A stretch of 48,066 nt of DNA from Alterirhizorhabdus solaris. Its GTDB lineage: Bacteria; Pseudomonadota; Alphaproteobacteria; Sphingomonadales; Sphingomonadaceae. Below the pieces are notes generated by a model. That model made no database searches, was not told where the DNA came from, and was given only the letters and a program-made list of their open reading frames with translations. Numbering within the stretch: the stretch's first letter is position 1; each line of letters opens with the position of its first letter. Where the stretch lies: contig NZ_VNIM01000025.1 of NCBI RefSeq assembly GCF_007785815.1, positions 1-48,066 on the forward strand, written 5' to 3'. The position numbers were made by a program, and so were the translations under genes. This document shows positions 8,793 to 16,337 of the stretch, piece after piece.

Positions 8793-9200
8793 ATGTCGAT
8801 CACCCGCGCGCTGTGCCTCATCCCGCTTCTGTTCGCCGTCGCATCGGTGGCGCACGCCCAGCCGGTGCTGAACGCGATGACGGCGATCACCCCCGGCCAG
8901 TGGCAGCTTCAGGTGCCCGGGGAGCCGGCGCGCACGATGTGCGTGGCCAATCCGGAGGCGCTGTTCCAGATCCGCCACCGGGCCGGCGCCTGTACGCGGC
9001 TGGTGATCGCCGACGAGAAGGCGAGCGCCACGATGCATTACAGCTGCCCCGGCACGGGCTGGGGCCGCACCACCGTGCGCGTCTCCACCCCGGCCTCCGT
9101 CCGCATCGCCACGCAGGGCATCGCCGACAATGCCCCGTTCGACTTTACCGCGCAGGCCCGCCGCATCGGCGATTGCCCGGCCCGCAGTGCAAGCCGTTAA
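8793..9200 (+). CDS. Small secreted protein, DUF3617-like
   Basis: A 135-residue protein with a clear Sec signal peptide (MSITRALCLIPLLFAVASVAHA, probable cleavage after AHA near residue 22), so it is periplasmic or secreted. The mature part contains four cysteines (TMCVAN, GACTRL, YSCPG, GDCPA), likely two disulfides, and the pattern ITPGQWQ... typical of small DUF3617-type proteins. The function of these proteins is unknown. A very strong ribosome site, AGGAGGA at 8781-8787, precedes the ATG by five bases, suggesting high expression. Confidence 0.82.
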   Translation: MSITRALCLIPLLFAVASVAHAQPVLNAMTAITPGQWQLQVPGEPARTMCVANPEALFQIRHRAGACTRLVIADEKASATMHYSCPGTGWGRTTVRVSTPASVRIATQGIADNAPFDFTAQARRIGDCPARSASR

Positions 9201-9288
9201 GCAGCGGTTTAGATAAAGGCGCCTATGCCGGCATTCGTGGTGCCGGTTCGGCGCGACGTCCTCCCTAGCAGGCTGAAATGCCTATACT

Positions 9289-9325
9289 GGGCCGTCCGAT
9301 AAAACGGGCGGCCCGTATTTTATCG
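9289..9325 (+). terminator. Overlapping hairpins upstream of queC
   Basis: Two mutually exclusive folds share this segment. Fold 1 pairs GGGCCGTCCG (9289-9298) with CGGGCGGCCC (9305-9314) and is followed by GTATTTTATC, a plausible terminator for the gene ending at 9200. Fold 2 pairs CCGATAAAA (9296-9304) with TTTTATCGG (9317-9325), with CGGGC/GCCCG stacked inside, and would also look like a terminator on the minus strand. No preQ1 riboswitch could be recognised here. Confidence 0.55.
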
Positions 9326-9393
9326 GCGGTCGTCGGCACCGATTGCGGCACGCGCACTTTCGCCGCGGCGGGAAATCCGGTAGCCGCCGTGCC

Positions 9394-10095
9394 ATGCAGA
9401 TACCCCAGGACGAAGGAAAGCGCGGCGCGGTGGTGCTGCTCTCGGGCGGGCTCGACTCGATGGTGGCGGCCGGCATCGCGCGCGAGCGCGGCTTTGCCGT
9501 CGAGGCGCTGACGATCAACTACAACCAGCGCCATCTGGTCGAGCTGGCGGCAGCGCGGCGGATCGCCTCGGCACTGCCGGCGCGGCGCCATATCGTCATG
9601 CCGCTCGATCTCACGCTGTTCGGTGGCTCCTCGCTCACCAGCGACGCCCCGGTGCCCAAAAGCGGGGTGGGGGAGAGCATCCCTTCCACCTACGTGCCCG
9701 CGCGCAATACGATCTTCCTGTCGCTGGCGCTCGGTTTCGCCGAGGCGACGGGCGCGCGCGATATCTTCATCGGGGTGAACGCGCTCGATTACTCGGGCTA
9801 TCCCGACTGCCGGCCGGAGTTCGTCGAGGCGTTTCAGGCGCTGGCGGACGTCGCCACCAAGGCGGGGGTGGAGGGCGATCGCTTCACCATCCACACGCCG
9901 CTGCTGGCGATGACGAAGGCCGATATCGCGCGCGAGGCGGCCCGGCTGGGCATGGACGCGGGGATGAGTTGGTCCTGCTACGATCCCGCGCCCGGCGCGT
10001 TGCATTGCGGCCTGTGCGACAGCTGCCGGCTGCGCGCGAAGGGCTATATCGAGGCCGGGCTGCCGGACCCGACCCGTTATGCGGTGGTGCCCTGA
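9394..10095 (+). CDS. queC: 7-cyano-7-deazaguanine synthase QueC
   Basis: Converts 7-carboxy-7-deazaguanine to preQ0 with ATP and ammonia, in the pathway to the tRNA nucleoside queuosine. The PP-loop motif SGGLDSM is near residue 20. The C-terminal zinc site is visible as four cysteines in WSCYDP, LHCGLC and DSCRLR. The length of 233 residues is standard. ATG 9394 is chosen because it sits just before the conserved domain; the frame extends upstream without support. The stop overlaps the queE start by one base (TGATG). Confidence 0.95.
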   Translation: MQIPQDEGKRGAVVLLSGGLDSMVAAGIARERGFAVEALTINYNQRHLVELAAARRIASALPARRHIVMPLDLTLFGGSSLTSDAPVPKSGVGESIPSTYVPARNTIFLSLALGFAEATGARDIFIGVNALDYSGYPDCRPEFVEAFQALADVATKAGVEGDRFTIHTPLLAMTKADIAREAARLGMDAGMSWSCYDPAPGALHCGLCDSCRLRAKGYIEAGLPDPTRYAVVP

Positions 10096-10742
10096 TGGCG
10101 GGCTATGCCGTCAAGGAGATGTTCCTGACGTTGCAGGGCGAGGGGATGAACGCCGGCCGCCGCGCGCTGTTCATCCGCTTTACCGGCTGCAATCTGTGGT
10201 CCGGCCGCGAAGCGGATCGCGCCACGGCCGACTGTCGTTTCTGCGATACCGATTTCGTCGGCTTCTCGGGCGATCATGGCGGGCGCTATGCCGATGCGGC
10301 GGCGCTGGTGGAACGGGCCGCGACCATGTGGGCCGAGGGGCTCGAGGACGACAGCGGCCGCGGCTTCGTGGTGCTGACCGGCGGCGAGCCGCTGTTGCAA
10401 GTGGATGCCGCGCTGACCGTCGCGCTGGCGGCGCGCGGGTTCGAGATTGCGGTCGAGACGAACGGCACGCAGCCCCGCCCGCCCGGGGTGGACTGGCTGT
10501 GCGTCAGCCCCAAGGCCGGCACCGAGGTGGTGCTGCGGGCCGGTGACGAACTGAAGATCGTGTGGCCGCAGCCGGGGCTGGACTACAAGGCGATGGAGTC
10601 GTGGGACTTCACCCATCATCTTGTCTCGCCGATGGACGGCACCTCGCACGCCGATACCCAGACGGCGGCGATCAGGTTCGTGATCGGCCACCCGCGCTGG
10701 CGATTGTCCACCCAGACGCACAAGACGCTGGGCCTGCGCTGA
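10095..10742 (+). CDS. queE: 7-carboxy-7-deazaguanine synthase QueE
   Basis: A radical-SAM enzyme of 215 residues that contracts 6-carboxy-tetrahydropterin to 7-carboxy-7-deazaguanine, the step before QueC. The iron-sulfur cluster motif is the expanded Cys-x14-Cys-x2-Cys form (GCNLWSG, ADCRFCDTDF), known from one QueE subtype such as that of Burkholderia. The Gly-rich SAM motif LTGGEPLLQ and the VETNGT strand follow. It is translationally coupled to queC. queD and queF are not in the window. Confidence 0.95.
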   Translation: MAGYAVKEMFLTLQGEGMNAGRRALFIRFTGCNLWSGREADRATADCRFCDTDFVGFSGDHGGRYADAAALVERAATMWAEGLEDDSGRGFVVLTGGEPLLQVDAALTVALAARGFEIAVETNGTQPRPPGVDWLCVSPKAGTEVVLRAGDELKIVWPQPGLDYKAMESWDFTHHLVSPMDGTSHADTQTAAIRFVIGHPRWRLSTQTHKTLGLR

Positions 10743-10780
10743 GGCAGGCCCGGCGGGGCGGGGTGTCAGTCAGGCAGCGG

Positions 10781-11449
10781 TCAGGCCGTGCCGCCGCAGG
10801 CCTTGCGAAGACGATCCTTCTTGTCCCAGCATTTCGCGTCGAGTGAGGGGAGTTGCATGTTCGTCTGGATGTAGGAGAGCCGCAGCGCATAGAGGCCGTC
10901 GCCGGCGGGTACGAGGCTGTTGCGGAATTCGCGCATCCGCGTTTCGGCGGTGGTGTGCAGATCGCCCTTGCGGCGGTCGAGCGCGTCGCGACCGATCGAG
11001 CCGGCCGTCTCGCAGAAGCCCATCTGGGCATAGAGCGTCGAGAAGCCGTTGTAGGTGCGCGTGGTGTATTGATCGAGCGCGGTCTGCCACGCCTTGCCGC
11101 CGGTGCGCTTGAAGTAGCCGCTGATCGACTGGTAGGCGCCGTTCAGCTCCTCGCCGTGCTGACGCAGGATCTCGTTATAGTTGCGCACCGTCATCAGCGC
11201 GGGCGCGAACTGGCATTGCAGCGCGGCGACGTTGAGGCCGGCGCGCATGTTCCACAGCAGATGCGCCGCGGTTTCCTTCGCGGTCGCCTTGGGCATCGGC
11301 AGGCCGAGGCCCGGCTCGTCGCCCTTCACCGGCGTGCCGGTGAAGACGGGGGGGCGCCAGAACAGATAGGCGGCAGCCTCCGCGCTGAAGCTGGTGCCCA
11401 GGCTCAACAACGCCGTAGCGGCAATCAGCCGACGCGAACGAAACGACAT
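10781..11449 (-). CDS. Secreted all-helical protein, unknown function (paralog of 44486-45100)
   Basis: A 222-residue protein with a Sec signal (SRRLIAATALLSLG, cleavage near SAEA around residue 25). I do not recognise a named family. The mature protein is predicted helical, with cysteines in ALQCQF, MGFCETA, AKCWDKK and KACGG. The core (LQC..., YNEIL, LNGA, YF, DQYTT, FC) can be aligned by eye with the protein at 44486-45100, so both appear to be members of one periplasmic family. ATG 11449 is favoured by GGGGAG seven bases upstream over GTG 11455. It faces queE head-to-head across 38 bases. Confidence 0.7.
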   Translation of the reverse strand: MSFRSRRLIAATALLSLGTSFSAEAAAYLFWRPPVFTGTPVKGDEPGLGLPMPKATAKETAAHLLWNMRAGLNVAALQCQFAPALMTVRNYNEILRQHGEELNGAYQSISGYFKRTGGKAWQTALDQYTTRTYNGFSTLYAQMGFCETAGSIGRDALDRRKGDLHTTAETRMREFRNSLVPAGDGLYALRLSYIQTNMQLPSLDAKCWDKKDRLRKACGGTA

Positions 11450-11640
11450 ATCCACACTCCCCGAACCGGCCCGAACAACGGGACCGGCCTGTCCCCCGGC
11501 CCTGATGCAGTGACCGGCGGGATGCTACCGGCCATCCGCGCGGTGCCCCGCTTATGCCGCAAGCGCCGCCCGCGATGCAACCGAATCGACCGCATCCCTG
11601 CGGATATGCGGCGATCGGAGTAACCATTCGGCAAAGGGTG

Positions 11641-11676
11641 GAATCGAAAGGGCCGCCCGATTGCCCGGGCGGCCCT
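11641..11676 (-). terminator. Rho-independent terminator of the Met-rich lipoprotein gene
   Basis: A perfect eleven-base stem AGGGCCGCCCG / CGGGCGGCCCT with a six-base loop is followed, on the minus strand, by a T-containing stretch (TTTCGATT). It starts 33 bases after the lipoprotein stop codon. The arm CGGGCGGCCC is shared with the hairpins at 9289 and 26887. Confidence 0.75.
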
Positions 11677-11691
11677 CCGCAATACGAAAGG

Positions 11692-11711
11692 AATACGCCG
11701 GTCGGCGTATT
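11692..11711 (-). repeat. Inverted repeat overlapping the lipoprotein stop codon
   Basis: AATACGCC / GGCGTATT, an eight-base perfect stem with a four-base loop, includes part of the TAA stop codon at 11710-11712. With the terminator just downstream it forms a tandem hairpin 3' end, which could protect the mRNA from exonucleases. Confidence 0.5.
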
Positions 11712-11988
11712 ACATCGCGTTGCCCATGCTGGTGTTGTCCATCATGTTGGACTCCATGGCGTTGCCCATCGCCATCGAGTTGTCGCCCATCATGTTGGCG
11801 TCCGCACCCATCGTCGCATCGACGGCGGTCACGTCGTTCATCGAACCCTCCATGGCGGGCTCCATGCTGTTCATCTCCATGGAGTTGGTCTCCACGGTGT
11901 TCGTCTCGCTGCTGCCGCACGCGGACACGAGCAGAGCCGCACCCGCGACCATCACGGCGGTCATCGTCTTGGAAAAAGTACCACGCAT
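11710..11988 (-). CDS. Met/Asn-rich acidic lipoprotein, unknown function
   Basis: A 92-residue precursor with a lipoprotein signal: basic N-terminus, hydrophobic core and a lipobox LVSAC with the lipidated Cys at residue 24. The mature 69 residues contain 15 Met and 10 Asn, many Asp/Glu, and no Lys, Arg or His, arranged as irregular repeats of NSM, NAM, MM and SME. It is probably disordered. Met-rich periplasmic segments can bind Cu(I) or Ag(I), but no metal gene lies nearby, so a role is only a guess. ATG 11988 is chosen over the upstream start at 12057 because it has AGGGAG nearby and begins a proper signal peptide. Confidence 0.75.
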   Translation of the reverse strand: MRGTFSKTMTAVMVAGAALLVSACGSSETNTVETNSMEMNSMEPAMEGSMNDVTAVDATMGADANMMGDNSMAMGNAMESNMMDNTSMGNAM

Positions 11989-12079
11989 ATCAGACTCCCT
12001 AGATAGTCGATCTGGGTCGGCTCTCGACGGCCCGAGTATCCAGAACGCGACGGACATTTCCCATAAAACGCCGTCTTCC

Positions 12080-12748
12080 TCAAGGCTTCTCGGTGCACTG
12101 CATCAAAGAAGCGGTGAAGGCGGGCAGATTTGCGTGCAATGCGGCATCGACTGCCGCCATGTCCGCCGGATGGCCGAGCGCGGAAAGGCTGGTGACGGCA
12201 AAGTCGGGCAGGCCGCACGGCACGATGCCGCCGAAGTGCGACAGGTCGGGTGAGACGTTCAGCGCGAATCCGTGTAGCGTAACCCAACGGCGCACGCGTA
12301 CCCCGATCGCGCCGATCTTCGCCTCCGCCGCCCCGTGGCCCACCCAGATGCCGACACGCCCCTCCTCGGAACGCGCCGCGATCCCGAGTTCGCCCAGCGT
12401 GGCGATCACCCAGCCTTCGAGCGCATGGACGAAGCGACGCACGTCGCGCCCGCGCTTTTCCAGATCCAGCAGCACGTAGCCGACGCGCTGGCCCGGCCCG
12501 TGGTAAGTATAGCGCCCGCCGCGCCCGGCGCGATAGACCGGGAAGCGGGTGGGGGAGAGCAGTTCGCCCGCCACCGCGCTGGTGCCGGCGGTGTAGAGCG
12601 GCGGATGCTCGAGCAGCCAGATCAGTTCGCCCGCGGTGCCCTCGCGGATGGCGGCGGCGCGCGCCTCCATTTCGGCCAGCGCCTCGGGGTAGGGCGTGAG
12701 CCCGGCCGAGACGCGCCATTCTATCCCGTCGTAATCACTGCCGTTCAT
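12080..12748 (-). CDS. lipB: Octanoyl-[ACP]:protein octanoyltransferase LipB
   Basis: Transfers octanoyl groups from acyl carrier protein to lipoyl domains, which supplies the cofactor used by the E2 protein encoded at 22660-23958. The 222-residue protein has the family motifs [31 protein letters not shown] and the catalytic Cys in the PCGL motif (VPCGLPDF). Note that the residue before IGAIG is Lys (AKIGAIG), the conserved catalytic lysine. It is transcribed singly; lipA is not in the window. Confidence 0.95.
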   Translation of the reverse strand: MNGSDYDGIEWRVSAGLTPYPEALAEMEARAAAIREGTAGELIWLLEHPPLYTAGTSAVAGELLSPTRFPVYRAGRGGRYTYHGPGQRVGYVLLDLEKRGRDVRRFVHALEGWVIATLGELGIAARSEEGRVGIWVGHGAAEAKIGAIGVRVRRWVTLHGFALNVSPDLSHFGGIVPCGLPDFAVTSLSALGHPADMAAVDAALHANLPAFTASLMQCTEKP

Positions 12749-12844
12749 GCCGCCTGATGACGCGGGCGGACCCTGCGATCAAGCCGCCATCGCGATTGCG
12801 CGGCCGGCCCGACGCGGCCTACAAGCGCGCCGAACGGAGAATAA

Positions 12845-13666
12845 ATGGCGTCCATATCGATTTCCGCCGCATGGGAAGAGGCCAATGCGCTCGCGCGGCG
12901 CGAGGCGGGTCTGCTGGCGCCGGTCGCGCTCGCGCTGATCGTGCTGCCGACGGTGCTGATGGACCAGTTGCGCCCCGTGGCGACGGCCGGGGCGGCGGCG
13001 ACGGGAGTCGATCCGGGCGTGCTCGCCAATCCGGTCAGCCTGCTGGCCACGTTGTTCGCCTCGCTCGTCATCTCGCTGCTGGCGTTGGGGCGGGGGATCA
13101 GCGTCGGCGAGGCGTTCCGCGCTGCTGCACGGCGGCTGGCGGTTGCGGTGGGCGCGTCGGTGTTGCTGGGCCTTGGCTTCGCCATGCTGGCGCTGCCGGC
13201 GATGCCGCTGCTGGTGGGGGGCGAGGCGGCGGTGCAGAAACTCAATCCCGCGCTCGCCCTGTTGCTGCTGCTCTATTGTATCGCCGTCATGATCGCGCTG
13301 CTGTTCATGCTGGTAAGGCTGCTGCTGCTCAACACCGTGGCGGCGGCCGAGCCGCTGGGGGTGATCGCCACGGTGAGGCGATCGTGGGCGCTGACCCAGG
13401 GGATGTTCTGGCGGCTGCTGGGAGTGATCGCGGCGTTCTTCGCCGCCAGCGTCGTCGCCAGCGTGGCGGTGGTGGCGGCGGGCGGCACGGTGCTGCTGGG
13501 TCTGGGCCGGCTGCTCGGCGATCCGGATCTCGGGCGGTTGCTGCTGTCCATCCTCGCGGCCACGGTGAACGCGGGCTTCGTGACGTGGCTCTATTTGATG
13601 CTCGCCTGTGTCTATCGTCAGCTTGTCGCCGGTCCGGCCAGAACCGGCTCGAACAGGGGGATCTGA
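12845..13666 (+). CDS. Multi-spanning membrane protein, unknown function
   Basis: A 273-residue inner-membrane protein with roughly six hydrophobic helices. Family assignment is weak: the overall pattern, with a conserved-looking cytoplasmic segment VIATVRRSWALTQGMFWRLLG between two hydrophobic pairs, resembles the membrane domain found in glycerophosphodiester phosphodiesterase-associated or DUF975-like proteins. A GGAGAATAA ribosome site precedes ATG 12845. Its last 49 bases overlap the end of the convergent GNAT gene. Confidence 0.75.
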   Translation: MASISISAAWEEANALARREAGLLAPVALALIVLPTVLMDQLRPVATAGAAATGVDPGVLANPVSLLATLFASLVISLLALGRGISVGEAFRAAARRLAVAVGASVLLGLGFAMLALPAMPLLVGGEAAVQKLNPALALLLLLYCIAVMIALLFMLVRLLLLNTVAAAEPLGVIATVRRSWALTQGMFWRLLGVIAAFFAASVVASVAVVAAGGTVLLGLGRLLGDPDLGRLLLSILAATVNAGFVTWLYLMLACVYRQLVAGPARTGSNRGI

Positions 13667-14229
13667 GGCGCCGCCTCGCGCGGCAGCAGGCCGGCGAGGC
13701 GCGGATCGACGAACGTCTCGACCGTCCGCGCAACGGCACGAAACCCGCTTTTCAGGTAGAACGGCAGCGCGGCGGGGTGATCGAGCGTGCAGGTGTTCAC
13801 CTGCAACCGCGTGATCCCCTTGCGCCAGCCGAGGCCCAGCGCCTGCGCCATCAGCCAGCCGCCATGCCCCTTGCCCGCCAGTTCCGGGATCAGCCCAACA
13901 TAGGCGAGCGTGCAGGTGCCGGCCTCCCGGAAATCGAGTTCGAGCATCCCGATCTCGATGCCCTGCCGGTCGACCATCGCGAACACCTCCACCGCCGGAT
14001 CACCGACGATCGCCAGCACTGCTGCATCGTCCATCGCCAGCCGCGAGAACCACAGCCAGCGCGTCCCGATCCGGCGGAACAGCGCGCGGTAGCGATCGGG
14101 CTGTGGCGCCGGCCAGCGGACGAGGCGGAACGGGGCGGGCGGCAGCGGGCGCGGGCGCGGCGCGGTCGTCATCTCCAGCGAGGTGACGATCGTGGCGAGC
14201 TGGCCGGGCGGCACCGGCGTCAGCGTCAT
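13618..14229 (-). CDS. GNAT-family N-acetyltransferase
   Basis: The 203-residue protein has the acetyl-CoA-binding loop of GNAT enzymes (ELAGKGHGGWLMAQA) after a strand with LAYVGLIPE, and the C-terminal ALPFYLKSGF motif typical of the fold. The substrate is unknown. It lies 13 bases after the hemF stop on the same strand and is probably the last gene of trmL-hemF-GNAT. The N-terminal 45 residues before the domain are Pro-rich. Confidence 0.85.
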   Translation of the reverse strand: MTLTPVPPGQLATIVTSLEMTTAPRPRPLPPAPFRLVRWPAPQPDRYRALFRRIGTRWLWFSRLAMDDAAVLAIVGDPAVEVFAMVDRQGIEIGMLELDFREAGTCTLAYVGLIPELAGKGHGGWLMAQALGLGWRKGITRLQVNTCTLDHPAALPFYLKSGFRAVARTVETFVDPRLAGLLPREAAPQIPLFEPVLAGPATS

Positions 14230-14242
14230 GCCCGGCGTCCGC

Positions 14243-15103
14243 TCAGGACCATGTGGCGACGGGCGGCAGGCTCATCAGGATCGCATCGATGTTGCCGCCG
14301 GTCTTGAGGCCGAACGAGGTGCCGCGATCATAGACGAGGTTGAACTCGGCATAGCGGCCGCGATAGGCGAGCATCGTCTCGCGGTCCGCCTCGCTGGCAG
14401 CCATCCCCATTCGCCGCCGCACGATGGCGGGGAAGCTGGCGAGGAACGCCTCGCCCACCGCGCGGGTGAGCGCGAAGGTGGCATCGAACGCGGCCTCGTC
14501 GCCACATTCGAGATGGTCGTAAAAGATGCCGCCCACCCCGCGCGAGACGTTGCGGTGCGGGATCCAGAAATAGTCCTCGGCCCATTTGGCGAAGCGCGGA
14601 TAGTCGCCGGGCGGGCTGTTCGCCTCGCACGCCGCTGCCAGCGCGGCGTGGAAGTCGGCGGTGTCCTCGTCATAGGGGATCGGCGGGTTCAGGTCCGCCC
14701 CGCCGCCGAACCAGCGCTTGGTGGTGGCGAGGAACCGCGTGTTCATGTGGACCGCCGGGACGTGTGGATTGGCCATGTGCGCCACCAGGCTGATGCCGGT
14801 GGCGAAGAACGCCGGGTTCTCCGCCGCGCCGTGGATCGTCTTTGCGAAGTCGCCTTGCAGCGCGCCGCCCACGGTGGAGACGTTGACGCCCCCCTTCTCG
14901 AACACGCTGCCCTTCATCAGCCCGCGCACGCCGCCGCCGCCGCTCTCAGCGTCCCCGTCAGGCGGGCGGGTCCAGGCCAGATAGTCGAAGGTCGCGTCGC
15001 TGCCGGCCTCGCGTTCGATCGCCTCGAAGGCGGCGCAGATGCGCGTGCGCAACGCCTCGAACCAGCTTCGCGCCGCCTGTTGCTGTTCGTCCATCGCGAT
15101 CAT
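14243..15103 (-). CDS. hemF: Oxygen-dependent coproporphyrinogen III oxidase
   Basis: Catalyses the oxidative decarboxylation of coproporphyrinogen III to protoporphyrinogen IX in aerobic heme synthesis. The 286-residue protein shows the family landmarks SVFEKGGVNVSTV, HMNTRFL, WFGGGADLNPPIPY, GIFYDHLE and YAEFNLVYDRGT. ATG 15103 overlaps the trmL stop by four bases (ATGA), supporting this start over ATG 15094. Oxygen-dependent HemF fits the aerobic respiratory character of the neighbouring pet genes. Confidence 0.96.
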   Translation of the reverse strand: MIAMDEQQQAARSWFEALRTRICAAFEAIEREAGSDATFDYLAWTRPPDGDAESGGGGVRGLMKGSVFEKGGVNVSTVGGALQGDFAKTIHGAAENPAFFATGISLVAHMANPHVPAVHMNTRFLATTKRWFGGGADLNPPIPYDEDTADFHAALAAACEANSPPGDYPRFAKWAEDYFWIPHRNVSRGVGGIFYDHLECGDEAAFDATFALTRAVGEAFLASFPAIVRRRMGMAASEADRETMLAYRGRYAEFNLVYDRGTSFGLKTGGNIDAILMSLPPVATWS

Positions 15104-15561
15104 GCCGGATACAGTCCCGTCTGTCTCAGTGCCTCGGCCAGCGCGATGCCAGCCGAGACGGCGACATTCAAGGAGCGCGCACCCGGCGCCAGCGGGATGC
15201 GCACGCGCACGGCGCTCGCCTCGTGCACCGCGTCCGGCACGCCGGCCCCTTCCGAACCGAACAGCAGCACGTCGTCCGCCGTGAAACGCGCGTCCGGCAG
15301 GCGGATCGCGGCGCGGGTGGTGAACAGCACGAGTCGCCCCGGCGTGGCTCCGCGAAACGCGGCCCAGTCGGCATGGCGGCGCACGTCGGCCCGGGCGCCA
15401 TAATCCATCGCGGCACGCCGCAGGCCGCGCTCCGGCCGGTCCGGCGCGAAGGGGAAGCCGCACGGCTCGATCACGTCCAGCCCGACCGAGAAGCAGGCCG
15501 CGGTCCGCATGATCGTGCCGACATTGCCGGCGATATCGGGCTGATAGAGGGCGATACGCAT
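15100..15561 (-). CDS. trmL: tRNA (cytidine(34)-2'-O)-methyltransferase TrmL
   Basis: A SPOUT-fold methyltransferase of 153 residues that 2'-O-methylates the wobble base of certain leucine tRNAs. Visible motifs are the N-terminal MRIALYQPDIAGNVGTIMRT, the knot residues LLFGSEGAGVP and the closing LNVAVSAGIALAEALRQ. ATG 15561 is chosen because the conserved domain begins immediately there; upstream residues in the same frame have no resemblance to the family. First gene of the trmL-hemF-GNAT unit and divergent from petA. Confidence 0.93.
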   Translation of the reverse strand: MRIALYQPDIAGNVGTIMRTAACFSVGLDVIEPCGFPFAPDRPERGLRRAAMDYGARADVRRHADWAAFRGATPGRLVLFTTRAAIRLPDARFTADDVLLFGSEGAGVPDAVHEASAVRVRIPLAPGARSLNVAVSAGIALAEALRQTGLYPA

Positions 15562-15754
15562 GACGTCATAGTTATGCGAACGATTCTCAAAGTACCATAT
15601 GGAACGATTACCAGTTGGCAAAACAGCGGACGCGGGGCTATCAGCGCCGCAACCGCCGGGGGTGCAAAGGCGGTGGCGTGATGTCTGGGGGTCGCCGGTA
15701 ACGGAATGGCTTGGCCGGCGTCGCGCGTTTCGTGGCAGCGATAGGGTCCGGTAC
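15562..15754. promoter_or_regulatory. Divergent trmL / petA control region
   Basis: This 193-base divergent region must hold the promoters for trmL (minus) and petABC (plus). It contains an exact eight-base direct repeat GAACGATT at 15578-15585 and 15602-15609, start-to-start 24 bases, roughly two helical turns. I could not define convincing -35/-10 elements for either direction. No ORF here is credible. Confidence 0.35.
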
Positions 15755-16324
15755 ATGGCGACGCTCGAACAGACAGATGGTCCGGCAGACGGGCATTCGG
15801 GCGACGGCACACGCCGGCGCGACTTCATCAACATCGCGGCGGTCAGCTTTGCCGGTATCGGCGCGGCCACCGTGCTGATCCCGCTGGTCAACCAGATGAA
15901 CCCTTCGGCGGACGTGCTCGCGCTCGCCTCGATCGAGGTGGATCTCGCGGCGATCAAGCCGGGGCAGGCGATCAAGACATCGTGGCGCAAGCAGCCGGTG
16001 TTCATCCGCAACCTGATGCCCAAGGAAATCGCTGAGGCCAATGCGGTCGACGCCTCCTCGTTGCGCGACCCGGCCACGCTGGCCGAGCGCACCAAGGAAG
16101 GCCACAACAACTGGCTCATCACGATGGGCGTCTGCACCCATCTGGGCTGCGTGCCGCTCGGCGCCGGCGAGGGTGAGGCGCGGGGCGACTTCGGCGGATA
16201 TTTCTGCCCGTGCCATGGCTCGCACTACGATACGGCCGCGCGCATCCGCAAAGGTCCGGCACCGCTGAACCTGCACGTGCCGGACTACGCATTCAAATCC
16301 GATACCGTCGTGCAGATCGGCTGA
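15755..16324 (+). CDS. petA: Ubiquinol-cytochrome c reductase iron-sulfur (Rieske) subunit
   Basis: The Rieske subunit of the bc1 complex, transferring electrons from ubiquinol to cytochrome c1 on the periplasmic side. Twin-arginine-type N-terminus (RRRDFI, residues 20-25) leads into an uncleaved membrane anchor (about 26-45). The [2Fe-2S] boxes are CTHLGC (127-132) and CPCHGS (151-156). ATG 15755 yields 189 residues, the family norm; the longer upstream frame has no support. First gene of petABC, 13 bases before petB. Confidence 0.96.
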   Translation: MATLEQTDGPADGHSGDGTRRRDFINIAAVSFAGIGAATVLIPLVNQMNPSADVLALASIEVDLAAIKPGQAIKTSWRKQPVFIRNLMPKEIAEANAVDASSLRDPATLAERTKEGHNNWLITMGVCTHLGCVPLGAGEGEARGDFGGYFCPCHGSHYDTAARIRKGPAPLNLHVPDYAFKSDTVVQIG

Positions 16325-16337
16325 GGGGTAACCGACG

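Noticed and set aside
11552-11920. A His/Asp-rich minus-strand frame that could be a metal-binding protein
   Set aside because: It is an out-of-frame reading of the lipoprotein gene; the Met/Asn codons read as His/Gln in another frame.
15599-15754. The N-terminal extension of petA
   Set aside because: The extra 52 residues are Arg/Gly-rich without a Rieske feature, and ATG 15755 gives the normal length and the twin-arginine start.
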